From an uncultured Prevotella sp. (GTDB lineage Bacteria > Bacteroidota > Bacteroidia > Bacteroidales > Bacteroidaceae): DNA of 64,000 bases. Below are positions 23,649 through 32,962 of the stretch, one piece after another; positions within the stretch are counted from its first letter, which is position 1, and the number at the start of each line of letters is the position of its first letter. The notes beneath the pieces were generated by a model that worked only from the letters and a program-made list of their open reading frames with translations, ran no database searches and was not told the origin of the DNA. The stretch lies in NCBI GenBank assembly GCA_944320285.1, contig CALUGX010000001.1, forward strand, positions 1 to 64,000. The letters are read 5' to 3'. The translations under genes and the position numbers were made by a program.

Positions 23649-25754
23649 ATGGCAAATATCGGAACAGCAAGTTTTACCATTACCAAGCGTGACGGCAGTG
23701 TTGAACGCTTCAGCTTAGACAAAATCATGAACGCCATAGCCAAGGCCTTCAACTCGGTTGGGCAGACTGCCGGCTTGGGCTGCATCTTCCATATTATCAA
23801 CCGGTTGGAGCTTAACGACGGTATTACTGTGGAGGATATACAGAACCAAGTTGAGGAGGCTCTGATGAAAGAGGGACATTACCGGGCGGCAAAGAGCTTC
23901 ATGCTCTACCGCCAGCGGCATACCGAGGACCGCGAGACGCTGGAGAAGATGAAATTTCTTTCAGACTATTGCGGGGCGAGCAACGCGGCCACCGGCTCGA
24001 AGTATGATGCTAACGCAAACGTTGAACATAAAAACATAGCCACACTAATAGGCGAGTTGCCAAAATCGAACTTCATACGCTTGAACCGCCGCTTGCTTAC
24101 CGAACGCATAAAGAAAATGTATGGCAAGGAGCTGGCCGACAAGTATATCTATCTGCTTGACCATCACTTCATCTACAAGAATGACGAGACGAGCTTGGCA
24201 AACTATTGCGCGTCAATAACGATGTACCCCTGGCTGATTGGCGGCACGACGTCAATCGGTGGCAACTCTACGGCTCCAACTAACCTAAAGTCGTTCTGTG
24301 GAGGCTTCGTCAATATGGTGTTCATGGTGTCGAGTATGCTCAGTGGTGCGTGCGCTACGCCTGAGTTCCTGATGTACCTTAATTATTTCGTCGGCATGGA
24401 GTATGGCCGGGACTACTGGAAAGAGCCGGGGCGCGTGGTTGACCTGTCGGTGAAGCAGCGCACAATCGACAAGGTTGTGACCGACTGTTTTGAACAAATA
24501 GTCTATTCAATCAACCAGCCTACGGGGGCGAGAAACTATCAGGCCGTGTTCTGGAACATCGCTTACTATGACCGTCCTTACTTCGACAGTCTTTTCGGCG
24601 AGTTTCGTTTCCCTGACGGCAGCAAGCCCGACTGGGACGGTTTGAGCTGGTTGCAAAAACGGTTCATGAAATGGTTTAACAAGGAACGTACCAAGACCGT
24701 GCTGACTTTCCCTGTGGAGACGATGGCGTTGCTTGCGAAAGACGGCGACGTTATAGACGAGGAATGGGGCGACTTTACGGCAGAGATGTACTCGGAGGGG
24801 CATTCGTTTTTCACATATATGAGCGACAATGCCGATTCTTTGAGTTCGTGCTGCCGTCTTCGCAACGAGATACAAGACAACGACTTCAGCTATACGCTTG
24901 GTGCGGGGGGCGTGTCTACAGGTTCAAAAAGCGTGTTGACGATAAACCTCAACCGTTGCATACAGTACGCAGTGAACAACGGTGTTGATTACAAGGAGTT
25001 CCTTTCAGGCGTAACGGACATTGTGCATAAGGTGCAGCTGGCTTATAACGAGAACCTGAAGGAGTTGCAGCGGGCCGGTATGTTGCCGCTGTTTGACGCA
25101 GGTTATATAAATATTGGAAGGCAATATCTCACCATTGGGATTAACGGACTTGTCGAAGCCGCCGAATTTTTGGGCATTGAGATTAACGACAATCCAAGGT
25201 ATCTTGGATATGTTCAAGATGTTCTCGGAATCATAGAGAAATACAATAGGACTTACCGCGCAAAAGACGTGATGTTCAATTGTGAGATGATACCGGCTGA
25301 GAACGTCGGCGTAAAGCACGCAAAGTGGGACAGGGAGGACGGTTACTTTGTGCCTCGTGACTGCTACAACAGTTATTTTTATGTGGTTGAGGATGACAGC
25401 CTCAATGTCCTTGACAAATTCAAACTCCACGGCGCACCTTACATCAAGCATCTCACAGGCGGTTCGGCCTTGCATCTTAATCTTGAGGAGCATCTCTCAA
25501 AGATGCAGTACCGTCAGCTCTTGCGTGTTGCGGCGCGTGAGGGGTGCAACTATTTCACGTTCAACATTCCAAACACAATCTGTAATGATTGCGGCCACAT
25601 AGACAAGCGTTACTTGAAGGAATGCCCTCACTGCCACAGCCATAATGTTGACTATATGACACGTGTGATAGGTTATCTCAAGCGTGTCAGCAATTTCTCG
25701 GCTGCACGCCAAGAAGAAGCCAAGCGCAGATATTATATAAAGGTGAATGATTAA
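23649..25754 (+). CDS. nrdD: Anaerobic ribonucleoside-triphosphate reductase
   Basis: 701 residues, glycyl-radical enzyme that makes deoxyribonucleotides without oxygen. An N-terminal ATP-cone (KRDGSVERFSLDKIMNAIAKAF) gives allosteric control; the body contains NQPTGARNYQAVFWNIAYYDRPYF and SCCRLRNEI with the active-site cysteines; near the end is a zinc site CNDCGHIDKRYLKECPHCHSH and the radical loop TRVIGYLKRVSNFS whose Gly is the radical site. Length is usual for the family. Downstream by 82 bp is its activase nrdG. The leader has a good promoter and an inverted repeat, pointing to regulation, probably by oxygen. Confidence 0.97.
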   Translation: MANIGTASFTITKRDGSVERFSLDKIMNAIAKAFNSVGQTAGLGCIFHIINRLELNDGITVEDIQNQVEEALMKEGHYRAAKSFMLYRQRHTEDRETLEKMKFLSDYCGASNAATGSKYDANANVEHKNIATLIGELPKSNFIRLNRRLLTERIKKMYGKELADKYIYLLDHHFIYKNDETSLANYCASITMYPWLIGGTTSIGGNSTAPTNLKSFCGGFVNMVFMVSSMLSGACATPEFLMYLNYFVGMEYGRDYWKEPGRVVDLSVKQRTIDKVVTDCFEQIVYSINQPTGARNYQAVFWNIAYYDRPYFDSLFGEFRFPDGSKPDWDGLSWLQKRFMKWFNKERTKTVLTFPVETMALLAKDGDVIDEEWGDFTAEMYSEGHSFFTYMSDNADSLSSCCRLRNEIQDNDFSYTLGAGGVSTGSKSVLTINLNRCIQYAVNNGVDYKEFLSGVTDIVHKVQLAYNENLKELQRAGMLPLFDAGYINIGRQYLTIGINGLVEAAEFLGIEINDNPRYLGYVQDVLGIIEKYNRTYRAKDVMFNCEMIPAENVGVKHAKWDREDGYFVPRDCYNSYFYVVEDDSLNVLDKFKLHGAPYIKHLTGGSALHLNLEEHLSKMQYRQLLRVAAREGCNYFTFNIPNTICNDCGHIDKRYLKECPHCHSHNVDYMTRVIGYLKRVSNFSAARQEEAKRRYYIKVND

Positions 25755-25836
25755 GGACAGAGATGCGGCGAATCTTTATTGTGGAATTGTGTATGATGCG
25801 GCAACGGTTTGTGTCACTTAAGTCACATGGAATGTC

Positions 25837-26319
25837 ATGAAATATGTAAATACAAGTGTCGTTTTTCAGGAAATCCCTGACGAGGTTACATTGGCTGTAA
25901 ACATTTCAAACTGTCCTTGCCGCTGTAAAGGATGTCACAGTCCGTATTTGTGGAACGACGTTGGCACGCCGCTGACGGCAGACGCCATTGATGGTTTCAT
26001 GGCAAAGTACGGCAACGGCATCACCTGTCTGTGCTTCATGGGCGGCGATGCCGACCCTTGCGGCGTAGTGTCGCTTGCCCGCTATGTCCACGATGTTTAC
26101 CCTGCGGTGAAGGTCGGGTGGTACAGCGGGCGGAGCTGCATCGCGAGGGGTGTAGACAGCGGCGTCTTCGACTATATAAAGCTCGGTCCTTACGTTGAAA
26201 AGCTCGGCGGACTGAAAAGCCCTTCAACCAACCAGAGGCTTTACCGGCGTAATGGAGACGGAAGCATGGTTGACCTGACGCCTCTGTTCTTATGCGGCCA
26301 GGAGGGGCGCAGGGAATGA
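25837..26319 (+). CDS. nrdG: Anaerobic ribonucleotide reductase activating protein (radical SAM)
   Basis: 160 residues. It uses S-adenosylmethionine and a 4Fe-4S cluster to create the glycyl radical in NrdD. The cluster motif is CPCRCKGCH (CxxxCxxC) near residues 27-34; CLCFMGGDADP fits the SAM-binding GGE-type motif; GPYVEKLGGLKSPSTNQRLY is the typical C-terminal part. The ATG at 25837 is preceded by TGTGTCACTTAAGTCACA, a partly symmetrical stretch that might be a CRP/FNR-like site. Likely co-transcribed with nrdD. Confidence 0.95.
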   Translation: MKYVNTSVVFQEIPDEVTLAVNISNCPCRCKGCHSPYLWNDVGTPLTADAIDGFMAKYGNGITCLCFMGGDADPCGVVSLARYVHDVYPAVKVGWYSGRSCIARGVDSGVFDYIKLGPYVEKLGGLKSPSTNQRLYRRNGDGSMVDLTPLFLCGQEGRRE

Positions 26320-26329
26320 CGCCGATCAA

Positions 26330-26464
26330 ATGAATGTCATCCGGAAAATCCATATTTTTTACGTTAAGACTATTGCCAAACGTATATTTGCAGAAGGGCA
26401 GGAGAAATTCTGTCCAGGCATATCCATGTATTTGAAGAAAGAGATGGAGCAACTTGGTGTGTAA
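26330..26464 (+). CDS. Possible 44-residue protein after nrdG
   Basis: Frame from ATG 26330 to TAA 26464: starts MNVIRKIHIFYVKTIAKRIF and ends MYLKKEMEQLGV. It begins 10 bp after the nrdG stop, with GGAGGGGCGCAGGG upstream, and ends before the terminator at 26489, so it fits as last gene of the nrdDG operon. Basic N-terminal half, acidic helical end. No family recognised; chance occurrence is quite possible. Confidence 0.35.
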   Translation: MNVIRKIHIFYVKTIAKRIFAEGQEKFCPGISMYLKKEMEQLGV

Positions 26465-26488
26465 GGTCTAGTGTTTATTATACAGGGG

Positions 26489-26519
26489 CATCTTTCGCAT
26501 TGCGAAAGATGTCTTTTTA
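26489..26519 (+). terminator. Terminator of the nrdDG operon (AAAAGG family-like hairpin, site C)
   Basis: Stem CATCTTTCGCA (26489-26499) and TGCGAAAGATG (26501-26511), followed by TCTTTTTA. The GCATTGCGAAA core matches the hairpin at 46125-46161, so the dispersed palindrome family seems to serve here as terminator. Confidence 0.75.
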
Positions 26520-26580
26520 TGTAACTTATGGCAATCCCGTTTTAACTTCATTTTGACACAATTCCTTTTTCGTGTAAAGA

Positions 26581-26612
26581 TTTGCCCGTATCGGTGAAAT
26601 GATGTAATTTTG
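26581..26612 (+). promoter_or_regulatory. Promoter of fabI
   Basis: TTTG (26581-26584), 20-bp spacer, TAATTTTG (26605-26612); leader about 25 nt. Confidence 0.75.
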
Positions 26613-26643
26613 CACCCGGATATAAATCAAAATGTAAATAAAG

Positions 26644-27501
26644 ATGACTCACAATTTATTAAAAGGTAAGCGCGGCATCATTTTCGGCGCGCTCAATGAA
26701 GACTCTATCGCATGGAAAGTGGCTGTGAAAGCCGTTGAAGAAGGAGCACGCATCACCCTTAGCAACACGGCTATGGCCCTGCGCATGGGTACGCTCGACG
26801 AGCTGGGCAAGAAGCTCGACGCGCCAATCATCGCCGCCGACGCCACAAGCGTGGAAGACCTTGAGAAGGTGTTTTCAGAGTCAGTACGCCTGTTGGGTGG
26901 CAAAATCGACTTCGTTTTGCACTCAATCGGCATGAGCCCCAACGTGCGCAAACACCGCACTTACGATGACCTCGACTATAATTATTTGCAGAAAACGCTC
27001 GACATTTCGGCCATATCGTTCCACAAGATGTTGCAGGTAGCCAAGAAGCAGGACGCCATAGCCGAATACGGCTCGGTGGTTGCGCTGACTTACGTTGCGT
27101 CACAGCGTACGTTCTTCGGTTACAACGACATGGCCGACGCCAAGAGTATGCTTGAAAGCATTGCCCGCAGCTTCGGTTACATCTATGGCCGCGAGAAGCA
27201 CGTGCGCATCAACACAATATCACAGTCGCCTACGCCTACGACAGCCGGCAAGGGCATCAAGGACATGGACAACCTGATGGACTTCGCCAACAAGATGTCG
27301 CCCCTCGGCAACGCCACGGCTGACGACTGCGCCGACTATTGCGTAGTGATGTTCTCCGACCTTACGCGCAAAGTAACCATGCAGACGCTTTACCATGACG
27401 GCGGCTTCTCGTCAATGGGTATGAGCCTCCGCGCAATGAACCAGTATGCCAAGGATCTTGCTCCGTATGAGGACGAGAACGGCAAGATTATCTACGGATA
27501 A
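26644..27501 (+). CDS. fabI: Enoyl-[acyl-carrier-protein] reductase (NADH)
   Basis: 285 residues, short-chain dehydrogenase fold. It reduces the enoyl-ACP in the last step of each fatty-acid elongation round. FabI marks: GKRGIIFGALNEDSIAWKVA (NAD site), HSIGMSPNVR, ALTYVASQRTFFGYNDMADAK with catalytic Tyr and Lys spaced Y-x6-K, and the substrate loop INTISQSPTPTTAGKGI. Length is slightly above the 260 of the E. coli protein, as usual for Bacteroidetes. Single gene with its own promoter; downstream are repeats only. Confidence 0.96.
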   Translation: MTHNLLKGKRGIIFGALNEDSIAWKVAVKAVEEGARITLSNTAMALRMGTLDELGKKLDAPIIAADATSVEDLEKVFSESVRLLGGKIDFVLHSIGMSPNVRKHRTYDDLDYNYLQKTLDISAISFHKMLQVAKKQDAIAEYGSVVALTYVASQRTFFGYNDMADAKSMLESIARSFGYIYGREKHVRINTISQSPTPTTAGKGIKDMDNLMDFANKMSPLGNATADDCADYCVVMFSDLTRKVTMQTLYHDGGFSSMGMSLRAMNQYAKDLAPYEDENGKIIYG

Positions 27502-27520
27502 GCGGAAACTAATATGAAGG

Positions 27521-27695
27521 TCCGCAAAGATGCCATTCCGTCAGGAGTTAAAGGAAGCCCCTTCCCAGCCTCCCCAAGGGGAGGAGAAAAGACAAATGCT
27601 TTTATTGTTACGGACTTCTCTCCTTTAACAAATGTGAGTTAAAGACATTTGTCTTGTTGGAAAAGTCCAATAAAAAGCGATAGGGTAATTGCGGA
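27521..27695 (+). repeat. TCCGCAA-ended interspersed element, copy 2 (175 bp)
   Basis: Begins TCCGCAAAGATGCC and ends TAATTGCGGA. It shares with copy 1 TTAAAGGAAGCCCCTTCCCA, the CCTCCCC palindrome with GGAGGAGAAAAGACAAATGC, and CTTGTTGGAAAAGTCCAATA. Relative to copy 1 it carries about 50 extra bp in the middle, themselves ending in a second ACATTTGTC. Confidence 0.8.
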
Positions 27696-28013
27696 CATTT
27701 ATAAAGACGAAAATAAGGCCGGGGATATGCCGCCAGAAAGGGTAGGGCGTATCTTCGGTTTTTTTGTTAATGAAAGAAGTCCCACCCGGCCTCCACAGAA
27801 GAGAAAAAGCCCCCACCCGGCCTCCCCGAGGGGAGGAGATAGGATAAATGCTTTGTTAAGTGAAGAGTTAAGAACGAAGAGTGAAGAATTGAATACTCCG
27901 TAATTATTCATTTTCTATTTAAGTAAAGCATTTGTCTTAACTCCATAACTCCTTGATCACTCCCTGATATTACAAATTTAGCTTTTTGCAGGCGTTTTTA
28001 AATAAAAAAACAT
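27696..28013. repeat. Further repeat debris between fabI and the polysaccharide locus
   Basis: Holds a CCTCCCCGAGGGGAGG palindrome (27820-27836), a broken one (CCCACCCGGCCTCC at 27781), and inverted AAATGCTTTGTTAAG / TTTAAGTAAAGCATTT arms (27847-27861 and 27916-27931). I see no gene in 27502-28073; short frames here only translate the repeats. Confidence 0.55.
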
Positions 28014-28021
28014 TATCTTTG
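28014..28021 (+). promoter_or_regulatory. -7 element ahead of the polysaccharide locus
   Basis: TATCTTTG followed by CAACAA, 52 bp before the sugar transferase start. No good -33 element at the expected distance. Confidence 0.45.
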
Positions 28022-28073
28022 CAACAATTTTTGGAAAATAGGGTTATATAATAGGACAACTACTGTAAGGACT

Positions 28074-28715
28074 GTGGAAAACGTATATAGCGCAGAAGCC
28101 GGAAAAACGGAATGCAGTCGCGACGCGATGAACGCCGCGCAACGTGCCGTAAAACGACTGCTCGACATAGTGTTCTCGCTTGTCGGGCTTGTGCTGCTTT
28201 CGCCCGCGTTCCTTATCATATATATAATGTTAAAACGCCAAAAGAACGGGCCTGCGATATTCTCGCAAGAGCGCATAGGCTACGGTGGACGCCCGTTTAC
28301 GATATACAAATTCCGCACAATGAGCGGCGAGGAAGACGGGCCGAGGCTCGTGGCAAAGTGTGACGAAGCCAATTCTACAAAGACGGAACGTTTCCTGCGC
28401 GAACACCATCTTGACGAACTGCCGCAGCTGTGGAACGTGTTGAAAGGTGATATGTCGTTCGTAGGGCCGAGGCCTGAACGCAAATATTACATTGACCAGA
28501 TAATGGAACGCGACAGCAATTATGAGCTTATTTACCAGATGCGTCCGGGGCTTACGTCTGAAGCTACTCTTTATAACGGCTATACGGACAGTATGGAAAA
28601 GATGCTCAAGCGTCTGCGTATGGATGTGCATTATCTTGAAAACCGTTCGTTGAGGCTTGATTTCAGCATAATAATGCGCACTGTGGCGAGCATCGTCAGC
28701 GGTAGGAAATTTTGA
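28074..28715 (+). CDS. Priming sugar-phosphate transferase (bacterial sugar transferase family)
   Basis: 213 residues; starts exopolysaccharide repeat units by moving a sugar 1-phosphate to undecaprenyl phosphate at the inner membrane. After an N-terminal stretch comes KRLLDIVFSLVGLVLLSPAF (re-entrant membrane helix), then the family core: IFSQERIGYGGRPFTIYKFRTM, ELPQLWNVLKGDMSFVGPRPE and MRPGLTSEATLYNGY. It lacks the extra transmembrane part of WbaP types, so it is the short PglC-like form. The start is GTG at 28074; ATG at 28128 is an alternative that still keeps the membrane helix. First gene of the polysaccharide locus. Confidence 0.9.
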   Translation: MENVYSAEAGKTECSRDAMNAAQRAVKRLLDIVFSLVGLVLLSPAFLIIYIMLKRQKNGPAIFSQERIGYGGRPFTIYKFRTMSGEEDGPRLVAKCDEANSTKTERFLREHHLDELPQLWNVLKGDMSFVGPRPERKYYIDQIMERDSNYELIYQMRPGLTSEATLYNGYTDSMEKMLKRLRMDVHYLENRSLRLDFSIIMRTVASIVSGRKF

Positions 28716-28765
28716 CGGCGTGGCGGCAGTCTCGCCTTGCCCATGATGTATTTTATTGATATAAT

Positions 28766-31372
28766 ATGGCTATGAAACGATACTTCCTAATGATTGTAAT
28801 GGCAGCCCTGCTGCCGTTTTGCGCTTTTGCGCAGTCGTCTATGACAGATGAGCAGGTGATGCAGTTTGTCGTCGAGGAGAATGCGGCGGGCACGTCCCAG
28901 GCGCAGATTGTCACAAAGCTGATGCAACGAGGTGTTGACATCACGCAGATACGCCGTGTGAAGCAGAAATACGAACGCCTGGCCAAGAACCAAGGCATGG
29001 GGGCCGTCAACACCAACGATGCCGCCGGACGTGAAAGCCGGTTGAGGTCGAACGTGAAGAAGAGCAAGAAAAAGACTAAATACAGCAACTACGAAGACGA
29101 GTTTGCCGATGAGGAGGACGATCGTCCTACGTACAGGGTAAAGGACTTGCGCGAAAGCGACCTTGAGAAAAGCGCCGCCTATGACGAGACTAACGAGGAC
29201 TGGCTCATGATGCAAGATGAGCTGAACGACTTTATACCCGACACGGCGGCTATCGTAGATATGTATATGAAAAGGGAGAAGAAGAAAAAAATAAAAGTGT
29301 TTGGCCGCGACATCTTTAACAATAAGGAACTGACTTTCGAGCCGGACATGAATATTGCCACGCCGCAGAATTACAGGCTCGGCCCAGGCGATGCCGTGTA
29401 TATAGACATTTACGGAGCGTCGCAGAAGACGATAGAAAGCACGGTGTCGCCCGACGGCGAGGTGACGATTGAAGGCTTCGGCCCCGTAAGTGTAAGTGGG
29501 TTGACAGTGGAACAAGCTAACGCAAAACTGCGGTCCACACTCGGCGCACGTTACAGCAGCTCGAAAATAAAGCTCACCGTAGGCCAGACACGCTCGATAA
29601 TGGTAAATGTGATGGGCGAGGTTGAAAATCCCGGAACTTATACGCTACCTGCCTTTGCCACAGTGTTTCACGCCTTGTATATGGCGGGAGGCACGAACGA
29701 CCTCGGAACGCTGCGTAACATCAAGGTGTACAGAAATAACCGCCTTGTGTCTTCGGTTGACATTTATGACTACATCCTCAACGGAAAACTTACGGGCAAT
29801 GTGCGCTTAGCCGACAATGACGTGATTTCCGTAGGCACATACGACTGCCTCGTGAACATCACGGGTAAGGTGAAGCGCCCGATGTTTTACGAGATGAAGA
29901 AGAACGAGAGCGTTGCCACGCTCTTGAAATACGCCGGCGGCTTTACCGGCGACGCATATAAGAAGTCGGTGCGTTTGGTACGTAAGACGGGTAGGGAATA
30001 TTCAGTCTACACAATAGATGAGTTTGATATGAGCGCGTTCCAAGTGTCTGACGCCGACTCTGTCAGTGTTGACTCCATTATTCCGAGATTTTCAAATATG
30101 GTGGAAATTAAGGGGGCTGTGTTCCGCCCGGGAATGTACCAGGTAGGTGGGGACATAACCAGTGTGCGTTCGCTCATTGAACACGCTGACGGGCTGCGCG
30201 AGGAGGCTTTCACTGCACGCGCCGTGATGCACAGGATGAAGCCCGACCGCACGCTTGAGGTGGTGCCGGTTGACGTGGAGGGTATCATGGCCGGACGTGT
30301 GGCCGACATACCAATACAGAACAACGACGTGCTTTTCATCCCGACAAAGCAGGAGATGATGGAAGAACAAACCATCACGATACATGGCGAGGTGTTCTAT
30401 CCCGGAGTTTACAAATATGCAGACAATGAGACGCTTGAAGACTTCGTGTTGCAGGCCGGCGGACTGAAGCAAACCGCCTCCACTGTGAAAGTGGACGTGG
30501 CGCGCCGCATGGTTAATCCGAAAGCTGTGACTACAGACTCGATCATAGCCCGCACATACACGTTTGCTTTGAAAGACGGCTTTGTGATCGACGGCGAACC
30601 CGGTTTTAAGTTGATGCCCTTCGACGAGGTGTACGTGCGTAAAAGTCCAGGTTTCTATAAACAGCAAAACGTAACAGTGGAAGGCGAGGTGATGTTTGGC
30701 GGCGTTTATACATTGTCTAAGAAAAACCAACGCCTGAGCGACCTGATACGCAGTGCCGGTGGAGTGAACGACCGTGCTTATATTGCCGGTGCGCGTCTTG
30801 AGCGCAAGATGGACGAGAACGAACGCAAACGCTATGAGGTTGTGTTCCGTATGGCACAGGAAGAAGCCGCCCGCCTTGAACTTGAGGCTGCCGGAGCCGG
30901 TAAGACTATCAACATGGACGACAAGGAGATGGAAAAGAAGTTCGATATACCCGAAACGTATTCTGTCGGTATCGAGCTTGATAAGGCTTTGGCCGAACCG
31001 GGAGGCGACGCCGACATTGTGCTGCGTGAGGGTGACAAGCTCGTAGTGCCGCAATATACTGCTACGGTGAAAATCAACGGCGAGGTGATGTATCCTAACA
31101 CCGTAGGTTACCAGAAAGGTAAGAAGGCCAAGTATTATATCAATCAGGCAGGCGGTTTCAGCAACCGCGCAAAGAAGAGCCAGGCCTTCATCATTTACAT
31201 GAACGGCATGGTGGCGAAGGTGAGTGAGGGAGCGAGGCCTCAGCCCGGCTGTGAGATATTCGTTCCGCAGAAGAAAGTCAACACCATGACGATAGCCGAA
31301 AAGATGTCAATGGGTACGTCTATTGCTTCTATCGCCACGATGATTGCTACGTTGGCAAACGTTTTGCAATAA
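28766..31372 (+). CDS. Wza-type polysaccharide export protein with SLBB repeats
   Basis: 868 residues, much longer than E. coli Wza (about 380). Signal peptide MAMKRYFLMIVMAALLPFCAFAQ. Residues 25-140: helical, charged region (KKSKKKTKYSNYEDEFADEED). From about 205 the Poly_export domain (YRLGPGDAVYIDIYG, STVSPDGEVTIEGFGPV), then five to six SLBB folds (VNVMGEVENPGTYTLP; ITGKVKRPMFYEMK; ITIHGEVFYPGVYKY; VTVEGEVMFGGVYTL; VKINGEVMYPNTVGY). The end TSIASIATMIATLANVLQ is hydrophobic. It would form or line the outer-membrane exit channel. The extra SLBB repeats are usual in Bacteroidetes. Confidence 0.92.
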   Translation: MAMKRYFLMIVMAALLPFCAFAQSSMTDEQVMQFVVEENAAGTSQAQIVTKLMQRGVDITQIRRVKQKYERLAKNQGMGAVNTNDAAGRESRLRSNVKKSKKKTKYSNYEDEFADEEDDRPTYRVKDLRESDLEKSAAYDETNEDWLMMQDELNDFIPDTAAIVDMYMKREKKKKIKVFGRDIFNNKELTFEPDMNIATPQNYRLGPGDAVYIDIYGASQKTIESTVSPDGEVTIEGFGPVSVSGLTVEQANAKLRSTLGARYSSSKIKLTVGQTRSIMVNVMGEVENPGTYTLPAFATVFHALYMAGGTNDLGTLRNIKVYRNNRLVSSVDIYDYILNGKLTGNVRLADNDVISVGTYDCLVNITGKVKRPMFYEMKKNESVATLLKYAGGFTGDAYKKSVRLVRKTGREYSVYTIDEFDMSAFQVSDADSVSVDSIIPRFSNMVEIKGAVFRPGMYQVGGDITSVRSLIEHADGLREEAFTARAVMHRMKPDRTLEVVPVDVEGIMAGRVADIPIQNNDVLFIPTKQEMMEEQTITIHGEVFYPGVYKYADNETLEDFVLQAGGLKQTASTVKVDVARRMVNPKAVTTDSIIARTYTFALKDGFVIDGEPGFKLMPFDEVYVRKSPGFYKQQNVTVEGEVMFGGVYTLSKKNQRLSDLIRSAGGVNDRAYIAGARLERKMDENERKRYEVVFRMAQEEAARLELEAAGAGKTINMDDKEMEKKFDIPETYSVGIELDKALAEPGGDADIVLREGDKLVVPQYTATVKINGEVMYPNTVGYQKGKKAKYYINQAGGFSNRAKKSQAFIIYMNGMVAKVSEGARPQPGCEIFVPQKKVNTMTIAEKMSMGTSIASIATMIATLANVLQ

Positions 31373-31385
31373 AGACAAGGAAAGT

Positions 31386-32933
31386 ATGAAATATCCTATC
31401 GGTATACAGAATTTTGAAAGTCTGCGTAAAGATGATTATCTTTATGTTGACAAGACGCGGATGGTTTATGAGCTTGTCTCTGACGGGCGTTATTACTTCT
31501 TGAGGCGTCCGCGCCGTTTCGGTAAAAGTCTTCTTATCTCTACGATAGAGGCCTATTTTAGTGGGCGAAAAGACTTGTTTGCCGGTTTGGATATTGAAAA
31601 ACTTGAAACAGAATGGGAGTCGTATCCGATTTTGCATATCGACCTCAACACGCGCAACTATGACACGAAAGAGGCGTTGTTGGCTGAGCTTAATAAACAC
31701 CTTGAAGCGTGGGAAGCCCTGTACGGCGATAAGTTTAAAGACCGCTCCCCGGAAGAGAGGCTTTCACATATAATAGAACTTGCTTACAAACAAACAGGCA
31801 AGCGTGTGGTGCTGCTTGTTGACGAGTATGATAAGCCGTTGTTGCAGACAATCGGCAACGCTGCATTGCAAGATGTTTACAGAACTATTTTGAAAGCCTT
31901 TTACTCCGTTGTTAAAACCTACGACAAGTATATAAAGTTTGGTTTCTTTACGGGAGTGACTAAGTTCGGTAAAGTGAGCGTGTTCAGCGATTTGAACAAT
32001 CTTCAGGATATATCGATGGACAAGCGGTATATCGAAATATGCGGAATTACGGAGGAAGAAATACACCGCTATTTTGAGTTTTCATTGCAGGAACTTGCCG
32101 CTGCCAACAATATGACATACGATGAAGTCGCGGCAAAGTTGAAAGAGCAATATGACGGTTATCATTTTGAATATGGCACGAAAGGCATTTACAATCCTTT
32201 CAGCCTGCTGAACACGTTTGCAAAACAGAGCTTCAAAGACTATTGGTTTGAGACGGGCACGCCAACGTTCCTCGTACAGTTGTTGCAGGAACGTAAGTAC
32301 GCCTTGCCTGATTTGACGCATGAAATAGTTTCAGACGATGTACTCAATAGCATCGACACGGCGTCGCGTAATCCCATACCACTGATTTATCAAAGTGGTT
32401 ATCTTACGATAAAAGGCTATAATGAACGGTTTAGGAAGTATTATCTCGGCTTCCCTAACAAGGAAGTGGAGACGGGCTTCTTGAATTTTCTGTTGCCGTA
32501 TTACGCCCCTAACAGTGACAGGTCGGAGTTTGACGTCAGCAATTTCGTCATGGACGTTGAAAGCGGCAAGCCAGAACAATTCATGCAGCATCTGCAAGCG
32601 ATGTTTGCCGACACGGACTATAAAATCGTCGGCAATGCCGAACTGTATTTCCAGAATGCCCTTTACCTCATCTTTAAGATAATGGGGTTCTATGTCGATG
32701 TTGAACATCCTACGAGTGCCCGCCGCATAGATGTGTTGATAAAAACCTCCGATTACATTTACATCATCGAGTGCAAGCTCGACAAGTCGGCAGACGAAGC
32801 CCTACGTCAGATAGACGAACTCGGCTACGCCGCCCCCTTTGCCGCAGATAAACGCACGATATATAAAATAGGTGTGAACTTCTCAAGCGAGACAAGGGGA
32901 GTAGAAGGGTGGAAGGTGAATATTGAAAGTTAA
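31386..32933 (+). CDS. AAA-ATPase-like protein with C-terminal PD-(D/E)XK nuclease domain
   Basis: 515 residues. N-terminal AAA_ATPase-like domain (YPIGIQNFESLRKDDYLYVDKT) with Walker A RRPRRFGKSLLIST (residues about 40-53) and Walker B-like VVLLVDEYDKPLL. C-terminal DUF1703/PD-(D/E)XK part: RRIDVLIKTSDYIYIIECKLDKSADEALRQI, with the Asp and the ECK needed for metal binding. This family occurs in many copies in Bacteroidetes; its role is unknown, possibly in defence or mobile-element biology. Start at 31386 follows GACAAGGAAAGT; the longer frame overlaps wza. It lies 13 bp after wza at the border of the A+T-rich core, an odd place for a nuclease. Confidence 0.87.
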   Translation: MKYPIGIQNFESLRKDDYLYVDKTRMVYELVSDGRYYFLRRPRRFGKSLLISTIEAYFSGRKDLFAGLDIEKLETEWESYPILHIDLNTRNYDTKEALLAELNKHLEAWEALYGDKFKDRSPEERLSHIIELAYKQTGKRVVLLVDEYDKPLLQTIGNAALQDVYRTILKAFYSVVKTYDKYIKFGFFTGVTKFGKVSVFSDLNNLQDISMDKRYIEICGITEEEIHRYFEFSLQELAAANNMTYDEVAAKLKEQYDGYHFEYGTKGIYNPFSLLNTFAKQSFKDYWFETGTPTFLVQLLQERKYALPDLTHEIVSDDVLNSIDTASRNPIPLIYQSGYLTIKGYNERFRKYYLGFPNKEVETGFLNFLLPYYAPNSDRSEFDVSNFVMDVESGKPEQFMQHLQAMFADTDYKIVGNAELYFQNALYLIFKIMGFYVDVEHPTSARRIDVLIKTSDYIYIIECKLDKSADEALRQIDELGYAAPFAADKRTIYKIGVNFSSETRGVEGWKVNIES

Positions 32934-32962
32934 AGACAATCGTAAAAGTAACAGTAATTTTA

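Noticed and set aside
27649..27911. Short frames on both strands between fabI and the polysaccharide locus
   Set aside because: They only translate the dispersed repeats, giving Pro/Gly/Arg-rich stretches also seen at other repeat copies.
30092..31054. 320-codon frame opposite the Wza-like gene
   Set aside because: Antisense shadow of a gene with signal peptide and SLBB repeats; no recognisable motif.
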